Below, one piece after another: positions 22,501 through 31,681 of a stretch of DNA of 64,000 nt (position 1 is its first letter; each line of letters opens with the position of its first letter). Under the pieces are notes generated by a model. That model was given only the letters and a program-made list of their open reading frames with translations. It was not told where the DNA came from and made no database searches. The DNA comes from Rhynchopus euleeides (taxonomy: Eukaryota; Euglenozoa; Diplonemea; Diplonemida; Diplonemidae), in the NCBI GenBank assembly GCA_963210315.1, contig OY723267.1:2283646-2347645 (forward strand), written 5' to 3'. A program made the translations under genes and the position numbers.

Positions 22501-24743
22501 TGCGTGTGGTGAACCGCAACCTGGGGCTCAAGATCGTCGTGAGGAGTCTGCTGCGTTCGATGCCTCAGGTGGCAAACGTTGCTGTCGTGGTAAGTCTGAT
22601 TTTCTTCGTGTTTGCCATTCTGGGGGTGCAGCTGTTCGGAGGAAAGCTCAACTACTGCACGGACACCACCATCACCGACGAGGCGTTGTGTGTTGGGTTC
22701 CGCGCCGACATTTATGTGCCTGGGAAGAACACGACCCTCCAGGTGCGCAGGTGGCGGCAGCAGCAGCAGCATTTCGACAACATCTACCACGCGCTGATCA
22801 CGCTGTGGGAGGTGTCGTCGCTGGAGATGTGGAGCGTCATCATGTACAACACCATCGATGGGCACTCCAAGGGGAAGGGGCCTCGGCGTGATGCCACACC
22901 ACTTGCGGGCATCTACTTCATGACATTCATCACGTTCGGTTCGTTCTTCGTGCTCAACCTGTTCGTCGGTGTGGTGATCTACAACTACAACCTGGAGAAG
23001 AAGATGATGGAGGGCAGGGGCTTGCTGTCGCCTGAGCAGGAGCGGTGGATCGAGATGCAGCGCCTGATGCTGACGTTCCGCCCTGTCGTGAAGATGCCCT
23101 TCAAAACAAGGGGGGTTCGGCGGTACTCCTGTGCCATCGCGAACAGCAAGACCTTCGAGTTCACCGTCTACACCATGATCCTCGTAAACGTTGCGGTTAT
23201 GGGCCTCGAGCATGACGGCAGCAGCGTGCATTTCGACAACACCCTCAACACCATCAACTACGCCTGCTCCGGGTTCTTCTTCTTAGAGGCGATCATCAAA
23301 GTGCACGCGTGGCGCATGACATATTTCCGAAACCATTGGAACAGGTACGACATGCTGCTGGTAATAGTCTCTGTCGGGTCGCTCCCCTACGAGCTCATGT
23401 CAAGCGGTGACTCATACGTGACGATGTTCAAGCTCTTCAGGATCCTGCGTGTGATGCGCCTGCTCAAGTCCTCACGTGGAATGCGCCTGCTGCTGGAGAC
23501 CCTGTGGTACTCCCTGCCCTACCTCTCCAACATCTTCCTGTTCCTGGGGCTTGTGTTCTTCATTTATGCCACTCTCGGTGTGGCTGCCTTCCACAGCGTG
23601 CGGCGTGATGAGTTTCTGACTGTGCATACCAACTTCGACAGCTTCCCCACTGCTGTGCTGGTGCTGTTCCGCGTCTCGACAGGCGAGGATTGGAACGGGA
23701 TCATGCACGAGTTGATGGTAAGCCCGCCCGACTGCACCCCGATCATGACGGACGAGGAGAAGCTTCTGTACATCACCCTCAACAACAAGGAGCCCCCGCC
23801 TCCTGACTGTGGTCCTGCGATGTGGGTGGCGCCCCTCTACTTCATATCGTTCATCTGCATCTCTGCACAGGTGATGCTCAACCTGTTCATCGCAGTCATC
23901 CTCGACAACTTCAGCACGACAGTGCATGTCGAGAAGAGCAAGGTCGGGACTGGGGAGCTGAACAGGTTTGTCTCGATCTGGTCAGACTTTGACCCTGATG
24001 CCGACTTGCTGGTGCCCACCAGCCGCTTCCCTGAGCTGCTGGCCAGGCTCGGGCCCCCCCTTGGTGTCAACGACGAGTCCACCAGGATGGACCTCCTGCA
24101 TGCGTCAGAGAAGTTCCAGATCCCCGAGCACGGGGGTGTGATCCACTTCGTGGAGGTGCTGATCCCTCTGGCGCGTCTGGGCATGGGGGTCGAGCTGTCG
24201 GATGACGAGCTGCGGGAGCAGGAGCACAGCTGGCGTGACGACTTCCCCGACATCCTGAAGCTGCCAACCCTGCGGTACAGGCAGCGGCGTGTGACGGTGA
24301 ATCAGTTCTTTGCAGCAACGTACATCGCAGCGGCGTACAGGCGCTCAATCACGATGAAATCCTATCTCCCGCGGCGCAACGCCCAGCGCCTTCGAATCGC
24401 ACAGTTCTGGCTTTCACTGCACACTCGAGAGGCGTCCACGCAAACTGACGACCCATACGAAGAGCTCAAGGCGGAGTTGCGGAGGAAACGGAAGCAGCAG
24501 CAGGACATTGACGAGGGCCTGGAGAAAGATGCTGACGAGGCGCGCGATGTGCCACGAGACCGCGAGGTGCCCACACACGACCTGGGCAACCAAGAAGAAG
24601 GCTTCCACACGAGGGGGGTCAGCAGTGCAAGCGGGGGTGCAGTGTCGGGTGTGTCGACAGTGAGCAACATTCCGCTGACAGTCTCCCAACGGACGTCACC
24701 AGGCAACCCTCGAGATTTCTCTGTCAAGAGAGTTGACCTCTAA
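19524..24743 (+). CDS. Four-domain voltage-gated calcium-type channel
   Basis: A 1,739-residue protein with no visible intron. Four homologous six-helix domains form one pore-forming alpha subunit in the plasma or ciliary membrane. S4 voltage sensors with Arg every third residue are visible: VRIVRVMRPLR, FRALRLLRVLKLIK, FRTLRTLRPLRVVNR and FRILRVMRLLK. The selectivity-filter residues are E397 (TLEGW), D690 (TRDNW), E1101 (SLEMW) and E1388 (TGEDW), giving E-D-E-E. This is close to the EEEE ring of calcium channels and unlike the DEKA ring of animal sodium channels. After the last S6 comes an EF-hand-like region (IWSDFDPDADLLV), then FFAATYIAAAYRR in the place of the IQ motif. The start is the first ATG; another in-frame ATG is at 19578. 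Calcium selectivity is inferred from the filter. Confidence 0.95.
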   Translation: MEHSTSSLPGAPQCDASKMSREDTLLTHPSPRAGAGPQITRTDAAEGTKRTKVERDHSQLLVSPTGYREASFGSMQELMHGRTESASVSLGKRASYSIVSRAELVQLREEASQRLRSNKEQQLMTAMNLEDTGSTDSDPYGEKEDPTGQTALDFTSLCGIPIGNPVRAFVYHLTRHRAFEAVVLLVIVFNCSTLAFDDPRQEPTEFQVISEIVCNGFFTAEMILKVFSDGFIYHNHSYMRSPWNRLDFFIVIIGWIALVPTFGNYTGVRIVRVMRPLRSINGIQGLKNIVNALLLSVRGLMHVLLLIIFFFTIFGILGVQLFKGKYRRRCVMGEGLPPPPDAGEGQFCAKSSAHVLLGRTCPAPLQCLDYRNPEYGFNSFDNIGWAALVIFRCITLEGWVTELYRVMDLQGVIALCYFIPVVVFGAFFTLNLALAVVSERFSWTNEVQATKRIKEAITKIIEEDDRREMAANNEDIEKGRDSADVPEALTTRQVTVLRVRAAGRRVIESGLFQWAIVLFIFINTAFLAVEYDGQSAELSLFLNYANVVLTGIFAAEMSVKIAVFGLGSYVSDTFNILDGSIVLISLVDVFVDSSSGVTVFRALRLLRVLKLIKNFNSLRQLVSVLLHAVADTGFMNVLIFLYLYIAALVGTQLYSGYFDPEILETDGVPRSNFETFYWSWLTVFQILTRDNWTVPMWHAMKVRSPAACLYFVSLVLVGDFLILNLFLAILINSFDSNMNRDCDDDSDMLDNPEQLVLRLREVLEEERKDHIRHERSSRGSVIATVARRSRIASIGSSLHNKRPPCSQGEEDSRTSETSVPGSPNHAPSKRLSVHVYTASGVKLGGALKAYAKKTIQHQREWPATNGGNSLMIFGPSNWFRIVCTFIVNHTIFERIILMSIAASSILLAAEDPKQDLGVTHPLYISNLGFTALFCLEMALKLVAFGLIRGEGAYLRDGWNILDSIVVTISLLSLVLTSFDVVKVFRTLRTLRPLRVVNRNLGLKIVVRSLLRSMPQVANVAVVVSLIFFVFAILGVQLFGGKLNYCTDTTITDEALCVGFRADIYVPGKNTTLQVRRWRQQQQHFDNIYHALITLWEVSSLEMWSVIMYNTIDGHSKGKGPRRDATPLAGIYFMTFITFGSFFVLNLFVGVVIYNYNLEKKMMEGRGLLSPEQERWIEMQRLMLTFRPVVKMPFKTRGVRRYSCAIANSKTFEFTVYTMILVNVAVMGLEHDGSSVHFDNTLNTINYACSGFFFLEAIIKVHAWRMTYFRNHWNRYDMLLVIVSVGSLPYELMSSGDSYVTMFKLFRILRVMRLLKSSRGMRLLLETLWYSLPYLSNIFLFLGLVFFIYATLGVAAFHSVRRDEFLTVHTNFDSFPTAVLVLFRVSTGEDWNGIMHELMVSPPDCTPIMTDEEKLLYITLNNKEPPPPDCGPAMWVAPLYFISFICISAQVMLNLFIAVILDNFSTTVHVEKSKVGTGELNRFVSIWSDFDPDADLLVPTSRFPELLARLGPPLGVNDESTRMDLLHASEKFQIPEHGGVIHFVEVLIPLARLGMGVELSDDELREQEHSWRDDFPDILKLPTLRYRQRRVTVNQFFAATYIAAAYRRSITMKSYLPRRNAQRLRIAQFWLSLHTREASTQTDDPYEELKAELRRKRKQQQDIDEGLEKDADEARDVPRDREVPTHDLGNQEEGFHTRGVSSASGGAVSGVSTVSNIPLTVSQRTSPGNPRDFSVKRVDL

Positions 24744-25298
24744 AACCCGCGTTCCACATTTTTTCGGTTCAGTTCGTTAATTTCGAAGTTTTTTATCTTG
24801 CCGTCACCACAGACACGGACTCTGCTATGAGTCCTGACAACACACGGTATCCGGGCAAATTCTGACAGCCTTGTAACTTAAAAGCCATTTCCATGGTTCA
24901 AGGACGCCGTGCATCTCGAGCATTGTGCAACGCCTGCTGGCAACATTGTGTGCATTCTGTACTGTGCCGTTGATGTATATGAATGAGTTTCTCTCGCTGG
25001 AGCTGTTCATACTCTGTGGTCACAACGCCTTCTGGCAACAGTGCCGCAGTCTGGTAGTCTCATACGTCAGGCTGGATGTCGATCCAAAAAGTGGACACAC
25101 CTTCTGCGCTTGCGTTCGGCGAATACTTGAGATAAGTACCATGGGGCTTTCACTCGAAAGTCTCACAAAAAAGTGGCTGTGACCCCTCCCTTTGAGTACT
25201 GTTTCTGACTGTTTTGCTGTTCCCGTTTTTCGAGTGTGTATTCCATCTTGACGAACGAAAAGTGACCCTGTTGTCTCGCTGCGGGGTGTGGCGTTAAT
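24744..25298. other. Intergenic region
   Basis: AT-richer than its surroundings. No gene or RNA recognised. Confidence 0.5.
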
Positions 25299-26244
25299 TT
25301 CGAGATACCTACCCCCCCCCCCCCCCCCCGTGTTTAAGTCCCCTATCCATATGATGTGTTTAAGTCCCCTCGGCGGCCAATTTTCCCGAAGGGACTTAAA
25401 CACCCCGGTCTAGTAGTTTGGTTGGGGGGCATTTTTTCTCGATTTTTCCAGGTGTCCGTTGGCGGACCACCAGGATGTGAGGCACGTGTGGAGGCCAGGG
25501 AGGGAGCCTGGGGGCTTCGGATACCCGCACGTGGCCCGGACTGCCCCGCAGGGGGCAGTCCGGGTCACGTCGCTCGTCCTCATCCACAGCCTCGCTGTGT
25601 GTGATGTGTCCCGTCTCCCAGGGGAGAACGTCGGTTGGCCCAGGGGACATGCTATCTCCCATGGGACATCTAGGCTAACCTACGTTCACCCATTGGTTCT
25701 CACAGGGGGGAACGTACCCTCCCCTGTGGGAGATGTCGCCGGCTTCCCATCCGGTTCTCCCATGCGATTCCTTTGGGTGGGGGGAGGTCACTTTAGCGGA
25801 ACAGGGGTCCCTAAGGGTGTGTTGTAACACAGGCGATGCGCCGCACGTCTTTGCCCCCCTTCACTGGGGCGGAAACCTTGACCTCCCAGGGCTAGGCATC
25901 AACCCCTGAGGCACGACATCTCTTGCGCTTCAGGCCCCCTTGGGTTGCTTGCCCTGCAGCTTTGGCAGCCTGACCACCCCAAGTCAGTGGTTATGGGCAG
26001 TGCTTGGCAGAGCAGGGTGGCCCTGAAGCAGTGTGAGAGGCAAAGGGGTTTGAGGCCCCAGCACCCAGGTCCCCAGAATCTGTCCAGATGTGCCTCGGAA
26101 TTGACATAATGCGGCCTCTCCCCGGTTCCCTCAGGAAACAGGTGGCAGGCGTGTTTAAGTCCCCTCCGATGTGTTTAAGTCCCCTTGGCCCCGATTTTGA
26201 CGTTTGGATAGGGGACTTAAACACGGGGGTAGGTAGGTATCGAA
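25299..26244. mobile_element. Non-autonomous DNA element with inverted ends
   Basis: The left end runs TTCGAGATACCTACC, a C-run, then GTGTTTAAGTCCCCTATCCA. The right end, inverted, runs TTCGATACCTACCTACCCCC, then the same GTGTTTAAGTCCCCTATCCA. TGTTTAAGTCCC recurs as a second inner copy at both ends (25354 and 26172 regions), and at the left a further inverted copy makes a hairpin ending near 25403. The interior has no transposase. Confidence 0.78.
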
Positions 26245-26834
26245 GGAAATTTGTGTGGCTCTTCGAAGCTCCAAAACATCCAAATGGGCCCGGAGCGAAC
26301 TCTTGATCCATATCGATAAAATCAAAGGGCGTTGAGCAGGATGCACCTATTTGTGATTGCAGATGCCCAGCTCAGCGTCATCCTGCAATTAACCCACCAA
26401 GGGGTCCCTGCGCACCGGCCATCTGCGAAATGCAGCAAACGCACTTCAAGAACGTGGTACCCTCACCCCGATCACAACGGGCTGGCAGGGCTTCTGTCCT
26501 CTGGCTCCACCCACCCCTAATTGGACTGCAGGGGCAGGCTTGCATTTTATCTTTTGATGACCTGAGTCGCGTCAGGTCTGTGCACGTGCCGTTCCCGGTC
26601 ACGGATCACGGACCACCGGTGGAAATCAGAAAGTGTGATTTCACGTTACATCGCTCGGATGGCCCCGATTCCCTACGCACACTTGTTCGGATTCATGTCA
26701 AGCCAAGGTGGCAGAGAAGGCCCTCCACAGCCAGCAGGCAGCTGCTTCTGAAGGGATTCCACCGGACCTTCGCCCACACCACCCATCAGGTCCCTGTTGT
26801 GTGGGTTGTGTGGTTGCCGCCTCCGAGGGCGGCC
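26245..26834. other. Intergenic region
   Basis: The frame of the next gene is open upstream to 26430 but lacks an ATG and any family similarity. No other feature seen. Confidence 0.45.
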
Positions 26835-28567
26835 ATGAGCACGGCGTCATGCAACGTCGTCACAGAGGCTGATATCCTGAAGGACGCGGGTGAGAAGCTC
26901 CTCTCGCACCTCAATGTCAGTGCCAACAGGCTGCGGAAGATGTGGCACGGCTTCGGCAGGGTCCTGAGGCAGCAGCTGCTGGAGTGTCTGGGGGAGCGGT
27001 GGAGCGGAGGGTACATTAGCGTCCTGGGGTTTGGGCAGTGGTATGCGAAGAGGCGTTCCCCCGAGTCCTCGCCTGTGATGGGGTTCCTGATCTCTCCCAA
27101 CCTCATCGAGCAGTTCAGGCTTGTGCAGCACTCCAGCAAACATGCGACGTCGTCCTCCGCCAACTCCAACCGCGAGTTCGACATCCACCGCATGACTGCG
27201 CTGTGCCACGTTGAGCAGGAGAAGGCGGAGACATTCCTCAAAGCCTTCTTCGCCCGTGTCTGCGAGGTGTCAGGCACGACCATGAAGATCGCCCTCCCAC
27301 ACGTCGGCCGTCTTGACATCCAGAACCGTGAGGTCACATTTCGGTTCTTCTCTGAATTTCTGGAGATAGTGTCGCCATCAACAGGCATGTGCCTCGACGC
27401 CACGCCGCAACGGGAGGTGCCGGTGAACATCCAGCGTCGGAGCGCAGGGGACACGCGTGTGATCGAAAGCGTGCAGAAATGGCTGTCCGGACATCCTACG
27501 CGCCCCCTCGATTGCAAGAGCGTTATCAGCTCTTCCAACTTCTCGAAGTCATCCCACTCCCTGAAAAGGCCCTCCAGCGTGGTGAACGGCGGGGCTGCCC
27601 GGACAGTGAGAGCCATCAACAGCACAAGGCTGCCGCGCCCGCAGAGCAGCACGTCGCTTGCCCGGCGGAGGGAATACTCGCAAGACAGCATGAGGACAGG
27701 GGATTCGAAGAAACCCCCAGAGGGTGCGACCAACGCCGCGAACATCATCCCACGCCCGGTGACAGGCGGCACTGCGACGCTTCAAACTACCCGTGCCGCT
27801 TCAGCCTCAGTTGCTGGCCGTATGGGCCGCACTCCAGTAGTCAAGTCGCTGAAGACACCAAGCAGCACTGGGGTGACTGTGTGCGGCACGGCAGCTACAC
27901 TCCTCTCGAGCTCCTCCCCAGCACCGCTCCTTGCTGAGGTCAATGGCGCTGCAGGACGGGCGCGTGTCCCCAAGACTGCATTGAACAGCGTCATGGCAGA
28001 TGCGTACCAGCGGCACGAAGCCTTCCTCTCCGCACAGCGTGCCGACGAGGAGCGGCACGAAGAATACGTCAAGATGAAGATGAAGGAGGCTGACGACTAT
28101 GAGAAGGCAGCTTCGAGGTCACGGCGTGAGCTCATCAAGAAAACCAGCGAAGCTCTTGGGATGCAGATAGGAGAGAAGCGCCGCAAGCACGACCTGCACG
28201 GGTCAGCTCCCTCGGATACGTACCCCGTTCCACAGGTGTGTGTATGCCATGCTCCTGGTACGTTGCTCTTACAGGAACCCATCAAAATTTTGAAAGATTC
28301 AAAGGCGGAGCAAAGAAAGCTGTGTGAAGATCTGGGAAAGCAGATCAACGAACGGACCCATGCTGCCATGAAGAAGAAAAAACTAGAGCGTGAAGAGGAT
28401 GTGCGTGCTGTCGCTGTCGCACGTGAACAGTATGTTACAAGTCTCGCCACCCCCGCAATCCCACTGACCTCAGGTTGCTGTACGATACGAAAGCAAAGCT
28501 TGCGCAAAAGCGTGACACGGTGGAGAACCTCACGAAGTCGTGGCAGTTTCAGATGGCACTGCGCTGA
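26835..28567 (+). CDS. CCDC81-like protein with HU-type domains
   Basis: Exons 26835-28235, 28275-28429 and 28474-28567 give 549 residues. The first 190 residues resemble the two HU-like domains of CCDC81: a helical start (about 30-60), then ISVLGFGQWYAKRR, and a second domain with FFARVCEVSGTTMKIALPHV and GRLDIQNREVTFRFF. The middle (about 200-400) is Ser/Thr-rich and disordered; the C-terminal part is a charged coiled coil. CCDC81 is known from centrosomes and ciliated cells, which fits a flagellated organism. Removing the 44-base last intron replaces a nonsense tail by REQLLYDTKAKLAQKRD and a natural stop. The 39-base intron is in frame, so it is less certain. The start ATG has a good GGCC context. 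Confidence 0.75.
28236..28274 (+). other. Intron 1 of CCDC81-like gene
   Basis: 39 bases, GTGTGT to TACAG, a multiple of three. It interrupts a charged helix with a Cys- and Leu-rich insert that looks non-coding. It is the only intron here not starting GTATG. Confidence 0.65.
28430..28473 (+). other. Intron 2 of CCDC81-like gene
   Basis: 44 bases, GTATGT to CTCAG, with CTGAC just before the acceptor. Needed to continue the coiled coil to a stop at 28565-28567. Confidence 0.85.
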
Positions 28568-29366
28568 CAGTCGTTTGTGCCAGTTTTGAAGTTCTGCTGT
28601 TCCTTTTTACTCTCAACACACATGCAGTTTTCCGGGGGCTGACCTTGAGTCGTTGAGTGCCCCGAGCGTTTTCGACAGCTCCTCCTTCGAAGCCTTGGCA
28701 TGCCGAGTGGCCTGCTGTTTTTGTTGACACACAAGTTGCATCCTGGGTGTGCCCAGTCTCAAGCGATCACATTCTGAGCATTATCAAGTTCTGCCTTCCC
28801 ATTCATTCTTCGCCATTCCTTCGTGTTTGTTGTTGCTTCGTTTCTGTCGTGTGGAAGTTTTCACTTCCCATTTCCTTCCAACGTGGGCAGATTCGCACCT
28901 ACCTGCGGCAAACCTGTAGGACGGGCTGGTGCCATCTGCCACTGCATACAGACATGACCAAATACCAAAGCTCTCGGCGTGTCACGATGAGTAATATCTT
29001 CTGTGTACGCAACTGCACCTCCGTGCAGGAGAATACGATTTTCTACCTGATTCGGGCGAGTCGTTCTTGAGTTGCGACTCAGGCCTTGCATCCTCGTAGT
29101 GCAAGGCAAGTCATCATTGGCCCGGAGGTAATTCCTGTGCTATCTTTCAAGAACCGCACCGTGTTTTCCTCTAAGCAAGGAGATCGCCAGCCGCTTGCAC
29201 AAAGACAGCCAGCACGTCTCACTTTTTCAAGCGACAGTGCTCCTTGTCAAAAGCAACGCCGTGAGTGTCGTCCTGAATGCAAAGCGTGGCCGCTGATTGG
29301 TATTGCAGCCTACTATGCTCTTCTCTGCCAAGACCTTCCACCTCCACCGCACCACCAGCCAGAGCA
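28568..29366. other. Intergenic region
   Basis: No gene, RNA or repeat recognised. Confidence 0.5.
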
Positions 29367-29990
29367 ATGGCACGCCCAGCCCTATGGGGAATGGTGTTCG
29401 TCACCATCTTCGAGACTGTCGTGCTCGCACTGATGTTTCTAAAGCTGCGCAAGCTGTTGCGCATGAACCGGGCGCACCCGGAGGGACGGCAGACAATCGG
29501 GGTGTACAGCTCACTGCTCATCGCGCTGGTTTTGTACACCGTGCTGTTCGCTGCGTCACAGGGGGCCGCATGGGGTCTGTGGGCCGTCAACTGGTGGGGC
29601 GTGTGGCTCCTCCTCATGGTGCCGCTGATTGTGCCCATCACCTTTTTGTTCATTCTGCACAGCACGCGGGATGACTATGCGATTGATGCTGGCCCACCAA
29701 ACCCCCTGAAGTACCAGACACAGGCTCAGACATCGCCAAGCAAACAGGTGCAAAGGGACGAGGTTGGCGGCAGGGGGGTGAATGCAGCCTCTGCAGGCAA
29801 CCCGCACCCCCCCGCGATGTCGATGTACGCACACCCCACACGTGCCTTCCCGCCCCAACTGGCTGCGCCGCTTGAGACGCCGGGGAGGAGCTTCGTCCCG
29901 ATTGCACCGCAGAGCGGGGAGTATCCCCCACCCATGCCGCACTACCCACCGATGAGACCAGACATGGAGGAGAGTGCGCATCCGCAGTAG
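29367..29990 (+). CDS. Three-helix membrane protein with Pro-rich tail
   Basis: 207 residues from an ATG in context AGCAATGGC. Three hydrophobic segments are visible: about 5-25, 45-65 and 70-95, the last with WWGVWLLLMVPLIVPITFLF. A cytosolic-looking tail of about 110 residues follows, rich in Pro, Gln and Ser (for example PPPMPHYPPM). I do not recognise the family. It could be a small membrane adaptor; no catalytic motif is seen. It is intronless and stands alone on the + strand. Confidence 0.65.
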   Translation: MARPALWGMVFVTIFETVVLALMFLKLRKLLRMNRAHPEGRQTIGVYSSLLIALVLYTVLFAASQGAAWGLWAVNWWGVWLLLMVPLIVPITFLFILHSTRDDYAIDAGPPNPLKYQTQAQTSPSKQVQRDEVGGRGVNAASAGNPHPPAMSMYAHPTRAFPPQLAAPLETPGRSFVPIAPQSGEYPPPMPHYPPMRPDMEESAHPQ

Positions 29991-30505
29991 TCCAGCAGTG
30001 CTCTTGTGCATGTCCATGACCATGTGCAGTTGTGCCCTTGCCTGCCGGCTGATCGGCCGGCGTAAAGTAGTAGTTCGCGCGCTGCGCAGTCGCAGTGCGT
30101 GTCAGGACTCTTATTTCATGGGGGCTCTGCTCTAAAGTGCATACAGCGGGCCTCTCGGCTCGCTGGTCCTACACCGGGTCAGGGTGCCCGACAGCGGTAA
30201 GACACATACTTTTGGCACAGAGAAAGCCCCTGCCGTTTCCGTTTGAGTATTTCTAGCCCTTCCTTCATAGATAGATAGGTAGATTGATTCGTAGAGCGAG
30301 TGCATTGACCCCAGCTGTTCCTCTGCCAACAGTTTCACTCATGGGCCCGCGTCGCCATGTTCCGCGTGCTTCTGACCTCACACCCTACACACCCAATTCC
30401 TGACAGAAATTGTACACACAACGGAGGCACGAGCTGCTTGCAGCAGTTGTCTCACGGAATCGGACTGAGAGTGCCGTTGACAGTGCTGTCGGTTTGGGGC
30501 GGTGC
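29991..30505. other. Intergenic region
   Basis: Contains a GCCGGCTGATCGGCCGGC hairpin near 30,044-30,061, a possible terminator-proximal stem of unknown role, and a short GATA microsatellite near 30,268. The next gene's frame is open here without an ATG. Confidence 0.5.
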
Positions 30506-31681
30506 ATGTGGCAGGGGCAGGGCGCGGTGGCTGTGGCTCGCCACAGCTCCAAGTTAGAGGGGCACGGGTCGCCCGTGTCTCCCGCTGTGGAGACACCCGG
30601 TCTCTCCTCTTCTGAGGATCTTGTGTCGCCCAGCATGGTCAGCTCCGAGCGGAAGACCTTCACACACTCCCTGTTGCAGGAGGAAAGCTCGGCGTCGTTA
30701 GGGATGGAGAGCGCCCTGCAGATGGAGGAGATGAGCAGCGCCCTCTTGCCCCCTTCGGTTCTCACGGAAGAATCCACCTTTGAGATTCCCAACAGCAGTG
30801 CGTTGTTGAGCCCAATCCAGACAGAAGGTCCTGCATGTAAGTTCGCCGCGACACGCTACGGTGCTTTGAGTCAAAGGGTGTTCCCAGAATCGCAGGAGAA
30901 CAAGGACAAGAAGTACACAGCGATTGCACCTTTCGTGGCGGATCATGCCCCGATGTCGCGTGTGCGGCTCATGCCTGTGCCGGCAGCAGACATCACACAA
31001 AGCAACGTCAAAATCGTGCACTTCGTCCGGCATGGAGAAGGGACATCCAACTCTGCTGCCCGCCTCCACGGTAAGACCCAGTACAAGTCAGCGGAATGGG
31101 AAGACGCAAAGCTGACATCACTCGGCAGAGAACAAGCGCGTGATATTGCGGGGTACGTCACAAGCGAGGCACTCGTGGCGGATGTGATCCTTGTCTCGCC
31201 CCTGAGGCGCGCAACAGAAACAGGGGCGATTGTGTGGGCAAACCAGGAGGCGCGCACGATTGCCTCTGAGTTGCTCCGCGAACGCGCTCATGGCAACCCC
31301 TGCGACTTCAGGTTGCCCCGAAGCGAGCTCGAAAAAGAGTTTCAAAACATCGACTACTCCGCCATTCCTGAAGACGACCCTCTCCGAGAATCACACGCAA
31401 CGCTTGGAGGAGAGTCATGGCTGGATACGGCAAAGCGCGCCTGCAAGTTTATGAAGCACCTCTCCAGCTTCACAGAGAAGAGGATTGCCGTTGTGACACA
31501 TTCGGCCTTCCTTCTCACCCTTTTCGGCATTGTCCTGCCGACCGACGAGGCACACAAAGGTATGTCTGGTCTGATTCTATGTGCCGGCGACACCCTCCTC
31601 CTTACAGATCTGACAGAGTGGTTTGAGACAGGCGAACTTCGGTCCCTGGCCGTTGTGTTCCCCGAGGACTGGCAGGCCTGA
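30506..31681 (+). CDS. Histidine phosphatase (phosphoglycerate mutase-like) protein
   Basis: Exons 30506-31559 and 31608-31681 give 375 residues. The catalytic core starts at about residue 165. It has the phospho-acceptor motif VRHGEGTSN (R175, H176), a LTSLGREQA helix, SPLRRATETG carrying the second arginine, and the second catalytic histidine in VVTHSAFL (H332). These are the four active-site positions of the branch that includes phosphoglycerate mutases and many small-molecule or protein phosphatases, so the substrate is open. The Ser/Glu-rich N-terminal 160 residues show no domain. The 48-base intron is in frame; removing it restores a family-like FETGELRSLAVVF end. The start is uncertain: 30506 is the first ATG, with 30635 as the alternative. 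Confidence 0.85.
   Translation: MWQGQGAVAVARHSSKLEGHGSPVSPAVETPGLSSSEDLVSPSMVSSERKTFTHSLLQEESSASLGMESALQMEEMSSALLPPSVLTEESTFEIPNSSALLSPIQTEGPACKFAATRYGALSQRVFPESQENKDKKYTAIAPFVADHAPMSRVRLMPVPAADITQSNVKIVHFVRHGEGTSNSAARLHGKTQYKSAEWEDAKLTSLGREQARDIAGYVTSEALVADVILVSPLRRATETGAIVWANQEARTIASELLRERAHGNPCDFRLPRSELEKEFQNIDYSAIPEDDPLRESHATLGGESWLDTAKRACKFMKHLSSFTEKRIAVVTHSAFLLTLFGIVLPTDEAHKGMSGLILCAGDTLLLTDLTEWFETGELRSLAVVFPEDWQA
31560..31607 (+). other. Intron of histidine phosphatase gene
   Basis: 48 bases, GTATGT to TACAG, multiple of three and without a stop. The match to the local splice pattern argues for splicing. Confidence 0.75.

Noticed and set aside
22014..23231. 405-residue minus-strand ORF inside the channel gene
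   Set aside because: Shadow frame opposite the channel; no domain and His/Gln-rich composition typical of such shadows.
30838..30897. GTAAGT donor within the phosphatase gene
   Set aside because: Splicing to nearby AG sites gives immediate stops, whereas the unspliced frame continues into the catalytic domain.
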